Shown: one piece after another, positions 56,156 through 64,000 of the stretch
Layout: the number at the start of each line of letters is the position of its first letter
Position numbering within the stretch: the stretch's first letter is position 1
Source of the DNA: Anaerolineales bacterium
Lineage (GTDB): Bacteria; Chloroflexota; Anaerolineae; Anaerolineales; Villigracilaceae
Direction of reading: 5' to 3'
Length of the DNA stretch: 64,000 bases
Assembly (NCBI GenBank): GCA_020847435.1
Contig: JADLBX010000008.1
Coordinates: 1 to 64,000, forward strand
Notes under the pieces: model-generated
What the model was told of the DNA's origin: nothing
Database searches by the model: none
The model's input: the letters and a program-made list of their open reading frames with translations, nothing else
Translations under genes and position numbers: made by a program

Positions 56156-57814
56156 ATGACCCAAACCTTCGACCCCATCACACTCGAAATCCTCTGGCGG
56201 CGACTCATCTCCATCGTAGACGAAGCCGATGCCGCCGTAGCGCGCACCGCCTTCTCCAGCTTGCTGCGCGACGCGCACGATTACACCTGTATGTTCACCG
56301 ACCGTCACGGGCGCGAACTGGCGCAGGGGACTCTCGCCACGCCTGGTCAATCGGGCGCGATGGCGTTGGGCATTCAAAATCTGGTCAAAAAATTGCCAGC
56401 GGATCATTTCAAGCCAGGCGATGTCTTCATCACCAACGATCCGTGGGCGCTGGCGGGACACCTCAACGATATCTGCGTCTTCAGCCCGATCTTTCACAAA
56501 GACCAACTGGTGGCGTTTACCGCCTGCGTCCTGCATCACTCGGATATCGGCGGGCGCGTCGCGTCCGATAACCACGATGTCTTTGAAGAGGGACTGTTCA
56601 TTCCGCTGGTAAAACTCTACGCGGCGGGCGAACTCAACCAGGCGGTGATGGACATGATTCATTGGAACGTCCGCACGCCGGAGAATGTCATCGGCGATAT
56701 CCGCTCGCAGATCGCGGCGAACCACGTCTGCGCGGCGCAGGTTCAGCGCATGTTGACCGAATACCAACTCGACAATCTGGACGATCTCGCAAATGAAATC
56801 ATCTCGCGCAGTGAACAAAGTATGCGCTCCGCCATCGCTCAGGTTCCCGACGGCGTCTACCGCGCCGAGGGCGTCATCGAACAAGTGGAGGGGCAGAAGG
56901 ATATCGTCATCAAAGCGGCGGTCGAAATCAAAGACAGCGACATCTCTGTTGATCTCGCGGGTTCTTCGCCGCAGGTCAACTGGGGCGGCAATGTTGTTTT
57001 CAACTTCACTTTCGCCTACGTCCACATGGCGGTCAAAAGCATTTTCGATCCCGACCTTCCCAACAATCACGGGAGCGTCGCCGTCATCCGCCTCAACGCG
57101 CCCGAAGGCACGGTGGTCAATTGTCGTTTCCCAGCCGCGGTCGCGGCGCGGATGCAGATCGGTCATTTCATGACGGAGATCATCTATCGCGCCCTGGCTC
57201 AAGCCCTGCCGCATCGCGTCATCGCGGGGAGCGGCGGCACGCCCGCCACGATGAACGTCTTCTACGGGACGCGCAACGACGGTCGCCCCTGGCACGCGGT
57301 CGTCATTCGCGGCGGCGGCATGGGCGCGAGCGTTCGGCGCGACGGCGAAAACAGTTTCATCTTCCCCGCCAACGGAGCGAACACGCCCGCCGAGATTCTC
57401 GAAAGCGACACGCCGCTCATCGTCGAACGCCGCGAACTGCTGATGGATTCGGGCGGCGCGGGAAAATTTCGCGGGGGGCTGGGGACTCGCACCGTCATCC
57501 GTGTACCCGCTGGCGACCATGCGCCTCAGACTCCCGTCAGCCTGGGCATCCAGGCGGGACGCTTTCGCCTCCCCCCGGGCGGACTCGCTGGTGGGCAGGC
57601 GGGCGCGCGCGCAAAATTTCTCGTCAACGGCAAGGAGGGGAATCCCTACGGCTTGACCAAGCTCAACCCTGGCGATGTGGTTGTCATGGACGCGGCAGGC
57701 GGCGGCGGATACGGTCCTCCCTCCGAGCGTGACCGCGACGCGCTTGCCGAAGATGTCCGCGCGGGCAGGGTGTCGCAGAAAAAGGCGGAGGAGGATTACG
57801 GCGCCCAGGCGTAG
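56156..57814 (+). CDS. hyuB: Hydantoinase/oxoprolinase beta subunit (HyuB-like)
   Basis: 552 residues: FDPITLEILWRRLISIVDEADAAVARTAFS at the N-terminus, DVFITNDPWALAGHLNDI near residue 89, HHSDIGGRVASDN near residue 124 and MDSGGAGKFRGGLGT near residue 432, all typical of HyuB. It is the partner of HyuA and last gene of operon 1. The bzdN promoter lies in the 135 bases after its stop. Confidence 0.92.
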   Translation: MTQTFDPITLEILWRRLISIVDEADAAVARTAFSSLLRDAHDYTCMFTDRHGRELAQGTLATPGQSGAMALGIQNLVKKLPADHFKPGDVFITNDPWALAGHLNDICVFSPIFHKDQLVAFTACVLHHSDIGGRVASDNHDVFEEGLFIPLVKLYAAGELNQAVMDMIHWNVRTPENVIGDIRSQIAANHVCAAQVQRMLTEYQLDNLDDLANEIISRSEQSMRSAIAQVPDGVYRAEGVIEQVEGQKDIVIKAAVEIKDSDISVDLAGSSPQVNWGGNVVFNFTFAYVHMAVKSIFDPDLPNNHGSVAVIRLNAPEGTVVNCRFPAAVAARMQIGHFMTEIIYRALAQALPHRVIAGSGGTPATMNVFYGTRNDGRPWHAVVIRGGGMGASVRRDGENSFIFPANGANTPAEILESDTPLIVERRELLMDSGGAGKFRGGLGTRTVIRVPAGDHAPQTPVSLGIQAGRFRLPPGGLAGGQAGARAKFLVNGKEGNPYGLTKLNPGDVVVMDAAGGGGYGPPSERDRDALAEDVRAGRVSQKKAEEDYGAQA

Positions 57815-57847
57815 GAATCGCAAACCCTTAAATTTTCTCCTCCCGTG

Positions 57848-57875
57848 TTGACAATTCCTAAAAGAGGGGTATACT
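57848..57875 (+). promoter_or_regulatory. Promoter of the bzdNOPQ operon
   Basis: TTGACA at 57848-57853, 16-base spacer, TATACT at 57870-57875: the same boxes and spacing as the trpB2 promoter. Confidence 0.8.
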
Positions 57876-57877
57876 AA

Positions 57878-57922
57878 ATATATCTCACTTTTATTACGAT
57901 GTGTTGAAATAATGAGATATAT
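57878..57922. promoter_or_regulatory. Shared operator, copy 2
   Basis: Arms ATATATCTCA and TGAGATATAT, with TTACGATGTG between them. It matches the trpB2 site closely in sequence, length and distance to the -10 box. Confidence 0.75.
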
Positions 57923-57949
57923 TTTGACAGTCTCGGCTGGAGGTTTTGC

Positions 57950-59116
57950 ATGACCAACCATCTATTCGGAACATGGCAGAATCAGTCGTTGGAGGGGATC
58001 TTCGCAGAGTGCCGCGAACTGGCGGAGAATGCCGACTTCCCGACGGTGAAACGCTGGCGCGAGAACGGGGGCAAGGTGCTGGGACATTTCCAAGTCTATT
58101 TCCCCGAAGAGATCGCTCACGCGGCGGGGATGCTGCCGCTCAAGATGCGCGGCGCGCCCGTCGAGCCGACGCACTCCGACTCACGCTTCGGTTCCTATCT
58201 TTGCTCGATCCTCAAAACCTCGCTCGAACTCGTCCTCAGCAATCGCGTCGAATTGGACATGTTCGTCACCCATCCCATCTGCGACGCGGCGCGCAATTTG
58301 GCGGCGGTGTGGGGACGCAACTATTCGTATCCGTGCCAAATCTTGTATCTGCCGCAAAACGCGAACTCGAAAGCCTCGGCGGAATATCTGCGCGGTGAGT
58401 ACGAGCGCGTGAAGGGCGACGTCGAAGCGGTGACGGGGAGCAAGGTCACGGATGAGGCGTTGAGAAACTCCCTCATCGTGTACAACGAAAACCGACGCTT
58501 GTTGCGCCAGTTGTACGAGATCAAACGCAAACAGCCCTGGCTCGTCACAGGCTTTGAGGCGTATCTGTTGATGACCGTCGGCGGGATGATTCTGCGCGAG
58601 GAGCACAACGAACTGCTCAAAACGGCGATTCCGCTGATCGAAGCGCGGCCAGCCAAACGTCAGGATAAGATTCGGGTCGTCTTCGAGGGCGGATTCTGCG
58701 AACAGCCTCCGCTGGACCTGATCCGCGCGATCTCCCAATCTTGCTACATCGTGGACGACGATTTGTTGATCGGCTTGCGCTGGATTCTCGAAGACATTCC
58801 GCTGGAGGGCGATCTGTTGATGAACATGGCGGACGCGTATCTGGAAAAATCGAGTTACAGCCCCGTTCAGCACGACGCGCGCAAGCCGAAGGAGAAGATG
58901 CTGTTACAGCGTATCGCGGACTCGGGCGCGGAGGCGGCGATCATCACCGCCGCCAAGATGTGCGAGCCCGGACTCGAAGACCAGGTGACGTACACCAAGG
59001 CGCTCGATGAAAAGGGCATTCCGTATTTTGTGGGTGAGTTCGAAGAGAACATGACTTCCTTCGACAGTATGGAAATTCAGTTGGAAACTTTCACGGAGAA
59101 TTTGATCTTTAGTTGA
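57950..59116 (+). CDS. bzdN: ATP-dependent benzoyl-CoA reductase subunit, BzdN/BcrC-like
   Basis: 388 residues of the 2-hydroxyacyl-CoA dehydratase/benzoyl-CoA reductase D family. Candidate cluster Cys are in FGSYLCSILK near residue 84, THPICDAARN near residue 111 and AAKMCEPGLEDQ near residue 343, fitting BcrC/BzdN. The start has TGGAGG upstream. Its 5' end and promoter were duplicated in front of trpB2. Gene order and sizes with the next three genes match bzdNOPQ of Azoarcus. A dehydratase for another acyl-CoA is the alternative, made less likely by bamA downstream. Confidence 0.85.
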   Translation: MTNHLFGTWQNQSLEGIFAECRELAENADFPTVKRWRENGGKVLGHFQVYFPEEIAHAAGMLPLKMRGAPVEPTHSDSRFGSYLCSILKTSLELVLSNRVELDMFVTHPICDAARNLAAVWGRNYSYPCQILYLPQNANSKASAEYLRGEYERVKGDVEAVTGSKVTDEALRNSLIVYNENRRLLRQLYEIKRKQPWLVTGFEAYLLMTVGGMILREEHNELLKTAIPLIEARPAKRQDKIRVVFEGGFCEQPPLDLIRAISQSCYIVDDDLLIGLRWILEDIPLEGDLLMNMADAYLEKSSYSPVQHDARKPKEKMLLQRIADSGAEAAIITAAKMCEPGLEDQVTYTKALDEKGIPYFVGEFEENMTSFDSMEIQLETFTENLIFS

Positions 59117-59121
59117 TGAAT

Positions 59122-59203
59122 GTCATTGCGAGGGCGAAGCCCGAAGCACCCTCCCGGCGCTTGGAGATTGCTTCGTCGTCGCTCCGCTCCTCCTCGCAAT
59201 GAC
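59122..59203. repeat. GTCATTGCGAG-type palindromic element
   Basis: Begins GTCATTGCGAGGGCGAAGC and ends CTCCTCGCAATGAC, an imperfect palindrome of about 82 bp of a widespread interspersed type. It fills the spacer between bzdN and bzdO. A degraded relative is at about 60516-60593. Confidence 0.75.
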
Positions 59204-59217
59204 ATGAAAGGTGACCC

Positions 59218-60513
59218 ATGACCGAAACCATACAAGATGAACTCGTAGGACGCGGCAACAAGGAAGGGGCGGACCTGTTCCGTGAGTGGTTCGACGGTTT
59301 GGCGGAACACGCCAAACGCGGCGAAGGCGCGGCGTATGTCTTTGTGATGGGCAGTATGGCGGAACTGTTGCATGTGTTCGATTTTCCGCTGGTACTGCCG
59401 GAGATCACCTCGCTTCAAACTGCCGTGCGGCGCGTGGCGGATAAATATCTCGCCGAAGCCGAAGATTACGGCTATTCGCCCGATATCTGCGGCTACGTCA
59501 AAGCGGATATGGCTGTGCAATTGCGCGGCGGCGATCACCCGATGGGCAGGATTCCCAAGCCCGCGATCGCGGTGATGACCAACGCCTGCAACACCTACAT
59601 CAAATGGGCGGAGATCTGGGAGCGGATGTACGGCACGCCGCTGTTCGTCATTGACGTGCCAGCCACGCGGCAGGCTGGCGGACAGTTCCAGCCGGGCAGC
59701 GCCGATTTCGAGCGCGACCGCAAATACGTCGAGGCGCAAATCCGTGAGTTGATTCCGCTTTGCGAAGAGGTCTCTGGCAAAAAATTTGACATTGACCGCC
59801 TGCGCGAAACGCTGAAATACGCCAACGACATGAACACCGGCTGGAAGCGCGTGCTGGAGTTGAACAAGAGCAAGCCGTCTCTCTTCAACGCGGTGACGGA
59901 CGGCACGGTCTACCTCGGCGTCTCGAACAATTTGCGCGGCACCGAAAAGGGCAGTACGTTCTTCAAGAACCTTGTGGAGGAAATGGAATATAAATCCGCG
60001 CACGGCATCGGCACGCAGATCGTGGAGAAATACCGCCTCGGCTTCGTCGGCGTGCCGTGTTACCCGATCTTCCGCCGCTTCAGCGAGATGTTCACAGAGT
60101 GGGGCGGCAACTTCGTCCATTCCACTTACCTCAACTTCGCTTCCGGCGGCGGCAGTATGGGCTACGAATACGATGTGAACCGTCCCATCGAAAGTTTGGC
60201 GGAGGGATTCCTGATCAGCGTGCGCGAGGCGATGGACAACATGTTCCACCAGGATCGCGTGGTGATCAGTTGGGTGAAGGATTACGACCTGGACGGCGTG
60301 GTCTATCACCCGATCAAATCATGCCGCACGGTTTCGACCGGTCTTGCCGACGGGCGGCGGGCGATGATGGCGGCGACCGACGTGCCCAGCCTGTTCATCG
60401 AATCGGACATGATGGACAAGCGCGTCGTTTCCGAAGCGCAGATGAAGAACCGCGCCGACGCTTTCTTTGAAGGGCTGGCGTCGCGGCGCGAGATGGCAAA
60501 GATAAGTTCATAA
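59218..60513 (+). CDS. bzdO: ATP-dependent benzoyl-CoA reductase subunit, BzdO/BcrB-like
   Basis: 431 residues of the same superfamily as Bzd[21 protein letters not shown] near residue 43, [21 protein letters not shown] near residue 120 and [18 protein letters not shown] near residue 363 hold the Cys expected to bind the shared 4Fe-4S cluster and the substrate-side residues. It forms the catalytic heterodimer with BzdN. Confidence 0.85.
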   Translation: MTETIQDELVGRGNKEGADLFREWFDGLAEHAKRGEGAAYVFVMGSMAELLHVFDFPLVLPEITSLQTAVRRVADKYLAEAEDYGYSPDICGYVKADMAVQLRGGDHPMGRIPKPAIAVMTNACNTYIKWAEIWERMYGTPLFVIDVPATRQAGGQFQPGSADFERDRKYVEAQIRELIPLCEEVSGKKFDIDRLRETLKYANDMNTGWKRVLELNKSKPSLFNAVTDGTVYLGVSNNLRGTEKGSTFFKNLVEEMEYKSAHGIGTQIVEKYRLGFVGVPCYPIFRRFSEMFTEWGGNFVHSTYLNFASGGGSMGYEYDVNRPIESLAEGFLISVREAMDNMFHQDRVVISWVKDYDLDGVVYHPIKSCRTVSTGLADGRRAMMAATDVPSLFIESDMMDKRVVSEAQMKNRADAFFEGLASRREMAKISS

Positions 60514-60515
60514 TC

Positions 60516-60593
60516 AGGTCGCTGCGAGCGAAGCGAAGCAGTCTCCTCGTAACAAGTTGGAGAGCGCTGAATATCGTCTCGCAATGACAAACC
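60516..60593. repeat. Degraded GTCATTGCGAG-type element
   Basis: CAGGTCGCTGCGAGCGAAGC on the left and TCTCGCAATGAC on the right, between bzdO and bzdP. It is less symmetrical than the copy at 59122-59203. Confidence 0.5.
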
Positions 60594-60610
60594 GACAACT
60601 GGAGGCAGGT

Positions 60611-61426
60611 ATGGCATACGCGGCAGGCGTTGACGTAGGCTCGACGCAAACCAAAGCGGTCATCGTCAATGAAGCAAGGGAGATCGTCGGACGCGCGCTG
60701 ATCGACACCGGCGCGAACGTCGTCCTCGCGGCGGAGAACGCCTTCGCCGAAGCGCTCAAGACCAGCGGCATCCGCGAAGAGGAAGTCGAATATGTGATCG
60801 GCACCGGCTACGGGCGGTATCGCGTCACGTTCGGCAACACGCAGGTGACGGAGATCTCCTGTCACGCACGCGGCGCGGCGCACATGTTCCCCGGCACGAA
60901 GACCGTGCTGGACATGGGCGGGCAGGATACCAAAGCCATTCACGTCAGCCCCAAGGGCGAAGTGCTCGACTTCTGCATGAACGATAAATGCGCGGCGGGA
61001 ACCGGGCGTTTCCTCGGCGCGGCGGCCGCGGCGTTGGATATTCCGCTGGGCGACCTGGGCAACGTGGCGATGAAAGCCGAAAGACCGGTCAAGATCAGCA
61101 CCACCTGCACGGTCTTCGCCGAATCTGAAGTGCTTTCGTGGCTGGGCAAAGGCAAAAAGATCGAAGATATTTTGTGGGGCGTGCATCTCTCCATCGCTTC
61201 CCGTTCGACCGCCCTGCTCCGACGCGTGGGCATCGAAGATGAAGTCACCTTCACCGGCGGCGTCACGCGCAACGCGGGGATGATCAAAGCCCTCGAAGGC
61301 GCGTTGAAGACCAAATTGAACGTCAGCGAAGATTCGCATTATATGGGCGCGTTGGGCGCGGCGCTCTTCGCGCTCGATCACATCCTGGCGGGACGCGTCC
61401 CTGTCGAAGAAAAGGAGACCGCATGA
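60611..61426 (+). CDS. bzdP: Benzoyl-CoA reductase activating ATPase, BzdP-like
   Basis: The start is ATG 60611 ([14 protein letters not shown]) after GGAGGCAGG; 271 residues. ASKHA ATPase marks: [24 protein letters not shown] near residue 107, the cluster-binding [12 protein letters not shown] near residue 127 and [12 protein letters not shown] near residue 160, with one Cys in each of the last two to share a 4Fe-4S cluster between subunits. It passes electrons to the reductase with ATP hydrolysis. Confidence 0.87.
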   Translation: MAYAAGVDVGSTQTKAVIVNEAREIVGRALIDTGANVVLAAENAFAEALKTSGIREEEVEYVIGTGYGRYRVTFGNTQVTEISCHARGAAHMFPGTKTVLDMGGQDTKAIHVSPKGEVLDFCMNDKCAAGTGRFLGAAAAALDIPLGDLGNVAMKAERPVKISTTCTVFAESEVLSWLGKGKKIEDILWGVHLSIASRSTALLRRVGIEDEVTFTGGVTRNAGMIKALEGALKTKLNVSEDSHYMGALGAALFALDHILAGRVPVEEKETA

Positions 61427-62250
61427 GCGTTTACACCACCGGCATTGACGTCGGCTCCACCTATACCAAAGCGGTCATTTTAGGCGACGACAATGAGATC
61501 GTCGCGCGCGCCATGGTCAACACCGGCTTCCGTCTCGAAGAAGCCGCGCGCAAGGCGTACAACAACGCGCTCGAACTCGCGGGACTGAATGAAGCCGATT
61601 CATCCTACCTTGTCACCACCGGCTTCGGTCGTCATCTGGTCGGCTTCCGCGACGTGAACGTGACCGACATCAACGCCAGCGCGCGCGGCGCGGCGTTCCT
61701 CTTTCCCAAAACCCGCACCATCCTTGATGTCGGCGGGCAGACGATGAAAGCCATCCAACTTACAGAAGAAGGCAGGGTCAAATCCTTCCGCCTCAACGAC
61801 AAATGCGCGGCGGGCACCGGCGCCTTCCTCGAAAAGACTGCGCGTTACATGGGCTACAAGATCGAAGAGATCGGCGCGCTCGCGGCGGTTTCCAAAACGG
61901 CAGTCCCCATCTCCGGCGTCTGCGCGGTCTTCGCCGAATCGGAGGTCATCAACCACCTCTCGCAAGGCATGTCGCCGTCGGACATCATGTACGGTTCCAT
62001 CGTTTCGCTGGTGGCGCGCTCGGTGCAACTCCTCAAACGCGTCGGCATGAATCCCGAGTTTACGCTCATCGGCGGCATCCTGCGTTTTGAATCCATGAGC
62101 CATGTTGTGCGCGAACAGATCAAAACCGAAGTCAACGTGGCGGAGGGTGATCTGGTCCAATACGTTGCCGCCCTCGGCGCGGCGATCCTCGGACGGCGGC
62201 GTCTCGAAAAATTGCGAAAAGAAGGGCATGCTGAAATCGCAGGTCGTTGA
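61423..62250 (+). CDS. bzdQ: Benzoyl-CoA reductase activating ATPase, BzdQ-like
   Basis: 275 residues, overlapping the previous stop (ATGA). Same ATPase fold: [29 protein letters not shown] near residue 104, [21 protein letters not shown] near residue 125 and [16 protein letters not shown] near residue 164. Two short activator paralogues, as here, are the Azoarcus Bzd arrangement; in Thauera one is longer. The P/Q assignment rests on gene order. Confidence 0.87.
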   Translation: MSVYTTGIDVGSTYTKAVILGDDNEIVARAMVNTGFRLEEAARKAYNNALELAGLNEADSSYLVTTGFGRHLVGFRDVNVTDINASARGAAFLFPKTRTILDVGGQTMKAIQLTEEGRVKSFRLNDKCAAGTGAFLEKTARYMGYKIEEIGALAAVSKTAVPISGVCAVFAESEVINHLSQGMSPSDIMYGSIVSLVARSVQLLKRVGMNPEFTLIGGILRFESMSHVVREQIKTEVNVAEGDLVQYVAALGAAILGRRRLEKLRKEGHAEIAGR

Positions 62251-62273
62251 GACCTGCGATATTTCTGATTTTT
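62238..62273 (+). terminator. Candidate terminator or attenuator between bzdQ and the PaaX gene
   Basis: CGCAGGTC pairs with GACCTGCG around GTTGA, followed by a T-rich stretch ending TTTTT. The stem overlaps the bzdQ stop codon, so translation could influence it. Confidence 0.5.
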
Positions 62274-62286
62274 CCCGTAGAATCAC

Positions 62287-63132
62287 ATGATGTCCCCACT
62301 GACGCCTTCGGTCCGCACCCAATTTTTGATCTTCACCCTCTTCGGCGAATTCATCCTCCCGCGCGGCGGTTCCATCTGGACGGGCAGTCTGCTTACCCTC
62401 CTCGACCATCTCGGCGTCGGCGAGCGCGCCGCGCGGCTGACGCTCTCGCGCATGTCGAAAAAGGGCTGGCTGGCGGCGCGCAAAGAAGGGCGGCGCAGTC
62501 AATATTCATTGACGCCGCGCGGCTGGTCGTTGCTGGTGCAGGGCGGCAAACGCATCTTCGAACCGCCGCTCGCCGCATGGGATGGGATGTGGCAGATCGT
62601 CGTCTTCTCTTTGCCAGAGAAGAAGCGCAGTTTACGTCACGCCTTCCGCACGCGCCTGCCGTGGTACGGCTTCGGTCAACTCGCGCCCAACATGTGGATC
62701 GCGCCTCACAACCGCAAGACCGAGATCCTCGCCCTGTGCAGTGAACTGGACATGCAGGATCACGTCGAGATATTTTCGGGCGTCCACGTCGGACCGTCTG
62801 AAGATCGGGAACTTGTCCGCCGCTGTTGGAACTTGTCGCGCCTGGCAGGTCAATACAAAAAATTCATCGCCAAATTCGAAAAAGAATATCTTGCCTGCCA
62901 GAACAACGGCAACCTGACAGAGAAAATGGACGATTGCTTCGTCCGCCGCTTCTGGCTGCTACAGCATTACCAGCAATTCCCGCGCATAGACCCCAACCTG
63001 CCCGCCGCCCTGCTCCCCGCCGACTGGATCGGCTTCCGCGCGCGGCAATTGTTCGAAGATTATCGCGGCGTCCTCGAAGCGCCCGCCAACCAATTCGTGG
63101 ACGATGTGATCGGCGCAGTCAACGGCGCATAA
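62287..63132 (+). CDS. PaaX-family repressor
   Basis: 281 residues. The N-terminal winged helix of PaaX is at about residues 8-75 (FLIFTLFGEFILPRGGSIWTGSLL, ARLTLSRMSKKGWLAARKEG), then the central domain (MWQIVVFSLPEKKRSLRHAFRTRL) and a C-terminal PaaX_C region (FLLQHYQQF-like). The known PaaX responds to phenylacetyl-CoA. This one lies between bzdQ and bamA and may respond to indoleacetyl-CoA or another aryl-CoA, acting on the two matching operators. Confidence 0.88.
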   Translation: MMSPLTPSVRTQFLIFTLFGEFILPRGGSIWTGSLLTLLDHLGVGERAARLTLSRMSKKGWLAARKEGRRSQYSLTPRGWSLLVQGGKRIFEPPLAAWDGMWQIVVFSLPEKKRSLRHAFRTRLPWYGFGQLAPNMWIAPHNRKTEILALCSELDMQDHVEIFSGVHVGPSEDRELVRRCWNLSRLAGQYKKFIAKFEKEYLACQNNGNLTEKMDDCFVRRFWLLQHYQQFPRIDPNLPAALLPADWIGFRARQLFEDYRGVLEAPANQFVDDVIGAVNGA

Positions 63133-63138
63133 AAAACG

Positions 63139-63160
63139 TACCGCAAAGTTCACTTTGCGT
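63139..63160. repeat. Single covarying palindrome before bamA
   Basis: ACCGCAAAGTTCACTTTGCG, one unit of the family seen at 24668-24819; the second hairpin of the pair is missing or degraded here. Confidence 0.7.
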
Positions 63161-63209
63161 TTTCACTGTGCGCTTTACATTCCCGCTCAGTTCAAAACTG
63201 GAGACCTCC

Positions 63210-64000
63210 ATGGACGTACTGAAAAACCAAAAAACCGACTTCAAAGAAATCCTCTACGAAAAAGGGAATTGGGTGGCGCGCATCACCATCAACCGCCCGC
63301 AGGTCTACAACTCCTACAGCACCAGCGCGCTCGAAGAGCTGGCGACCGCGTTTCGCCAAGCCGCGTTCGACGACGAAGTGGCGGTCATCGTCCTCACGGG
63401 CATGGGCGACAAAGCCTTCTGCACGGGCGGCGACGTGAAGGAATATCAGGAACGCTACACCCGCGCGCCGCACGACTATTGGAAGTACATGCGCCTCTTC
63501 GGCGCGTACATCGAGAGCATCGTCAACACGGGCAAACCCGTCGTCGCGCGCATCAACGGCATGGCGGTCGGCGGCGGCAACGAATCGAACCTCGCCTGCG
63601 ACCTCGCCGTCATCGCCGAACACGCCTGGGTCGGACAGGTCGGCACAGGAGTCGGGAGCGTCGCCGCGGGCGGCGCGACGCAATGGCTGCCGATCACGGT
63701 CGGGGATCGCCGCGCCCGCTACATGTTAATGACGAACCGCCGCGTCCCCGCCTATCAAGCCCTCGAGTGGGGACTCGTCAACGAGGTCGTGCCATCCGTC
63801 AAAAAAGACGGCGCGTTCATCGAGCGCGCCACGCCCGAGCAGATCGCCAAAGCCCAAAAAGGCGCGGACGGTTACAGCATCAGCCTCGAAAAACTCGACC
63901 AAGCCGTGGACGCGCTCGCGCAGGAGCTCGTGGATAAATTTGCCGAGTGCATCCGCTACACAAAAGAGAACGTCAACTTCTGGAAAAATTTCGGCTGGCA
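63210..64000 (+). CDS. bamA: 6-oxocyclohex-1-ene-1-carbonyl-CoA hydrolase (BamA/Oah), partial
   Basis: Starts at ATG 63210 and stays open to the window end, so the last third of a roughly 380-residue protein is missing. Crotonase-fold marks of this branch: AFCTGGDVKEY near residue 70, GKPVVARINGMAVGGGNESNLACDLAV near residue 110, the long QVGTGVGSVAAGGATQWLPITVGDRRAR near residue 143 and the family-specific WGLVNEVVP. BamA opens the ring after benzoyl-CoA reduction. Its presence supports aromatic ring degradation rather than amino acid fermentation by the dehydratase-like genes. Confidence 0.9.
   Translation, partial: MDVLKNQKTDFKEILYEKGNWVARITINRPQVYNSYSTSALEELATAFRQAAFDDEVAVIVLTGMGDKAFCTGGDVKEYQERYTRAPHDYWKYMRLFGAYIESIVNTGKPVVARINGMAVGGGNESNLACDLAVIAEHAWVGQVGTGVGSVAAGGATQWLPITVGDRRARYMLMTNRRVPAYQALEWGLVNEVVPSVKKDGAFIERATPEQIAKAQKGADGYSISLEKLDQAVDALAQELVDKFAECIRYTKENVNFWKNFGW

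Noticed and set aside
53959-57814. Hydantoin or 5-oxoproline utilisation
   Set aside because: HyuAB family membership allows this, but the operon context favours a lactam formed from indoleacetyl-CoA.

Overview
This 64 kb window looks like a chromosomal segment of a Chloroflexota bacterium, most likely of the Anaerolineae. That placement is an inference from gene style, moderately high GC, DUF2270, RHS/TNT cassettes, PaaX-type control and many short palindromic repeats; no rRNA or tRNA gene is visible to confirm it.

Layout. Positions 1-5.4 kb hold the end of comM, two 5'-truncated RHS cassettes (one ending in a TNT NADase-type toxin domain with a small candidate immunity gene), a HEPN/MNT pair and an RHS relic. 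Positions 5.4-18 kb form a sugar-use island: DeoR regulator, amidohydrolase, AgaS-type isomerase, ABC importer without ATPase, DUF4832-type lipoprotein, GH4 alpha-galactosidase, PfkB kinase and GatZ/KbaZ subunit, with a TumE/TumA-like pair inserted. Positions 18-22.6 kb (minus strand) hold a CPBP protease, a membrane protein and a two-component operon with one normal and one ATPase-less histidine kinase. Positions 22.7-27.7 kb hold redox and repair genes, including a DsbA-family gene whose catalytic first Cys codon is an in-frame TGA (candidate selenocysteine). Positions 27.8-38.5 kb hold an Lrp regulator with a tyrosine phenol-lyase-type enzyme, a beta-helix lipoprotein, sucAB, an SLC13-type transporter and a DUF2270 protein.

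The most interesting part is 38.5-64 kb, two consecutive plus-strand operons that read as one anaerobic aromatic pathway. Operon 1: trpB2, a ParB/SbnI-like serine kinase, iorAB, a three-subunit molybdenum hydroxylase, a HisC-type aminotransferase, a VOC epimerase-like protein, a class III CoA-transferase, an acyl-CoA dehydrogenase, small and large subunits of a B12 mutase, and hyuA-hyuB. Operon 2: bzdNOPQ-like ATP-dependent benzoyl-CoA reductase, a PaaX-family regulator and bamA (cut by the window end).

Proposed working model (inference): indole is condensed with O-phosphoserine to tryptophan (serine kinase + TrpB2), transaminated to indolepyruvate, oxidatively decarboxylated to indoleacetyl-CoA (IorAB), hydroxylated at C2 (Mo enzyme), opened at the lactam (HyuAB), rearranged (CoA-transferase, mutase), oxidatively decarboxylated (dehydrogenase) towards 2-aminobenzoyl-CoA, then dearomatised (BzdNOPQ) and ring-opened (BamA). 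The lower half matches the known anaerobic indoleacetate route; entering it from indole through phosphoserine-dependent tryptophan synthesis would be new as far as I know. Both operons begin with nearly the same promoter and 38-bp operator, and the copy before trpB2 still carries a decayed 5' end of the bzdN-like gene, so operon 1 apparently acquired its control by duplication of the reductase promoter.
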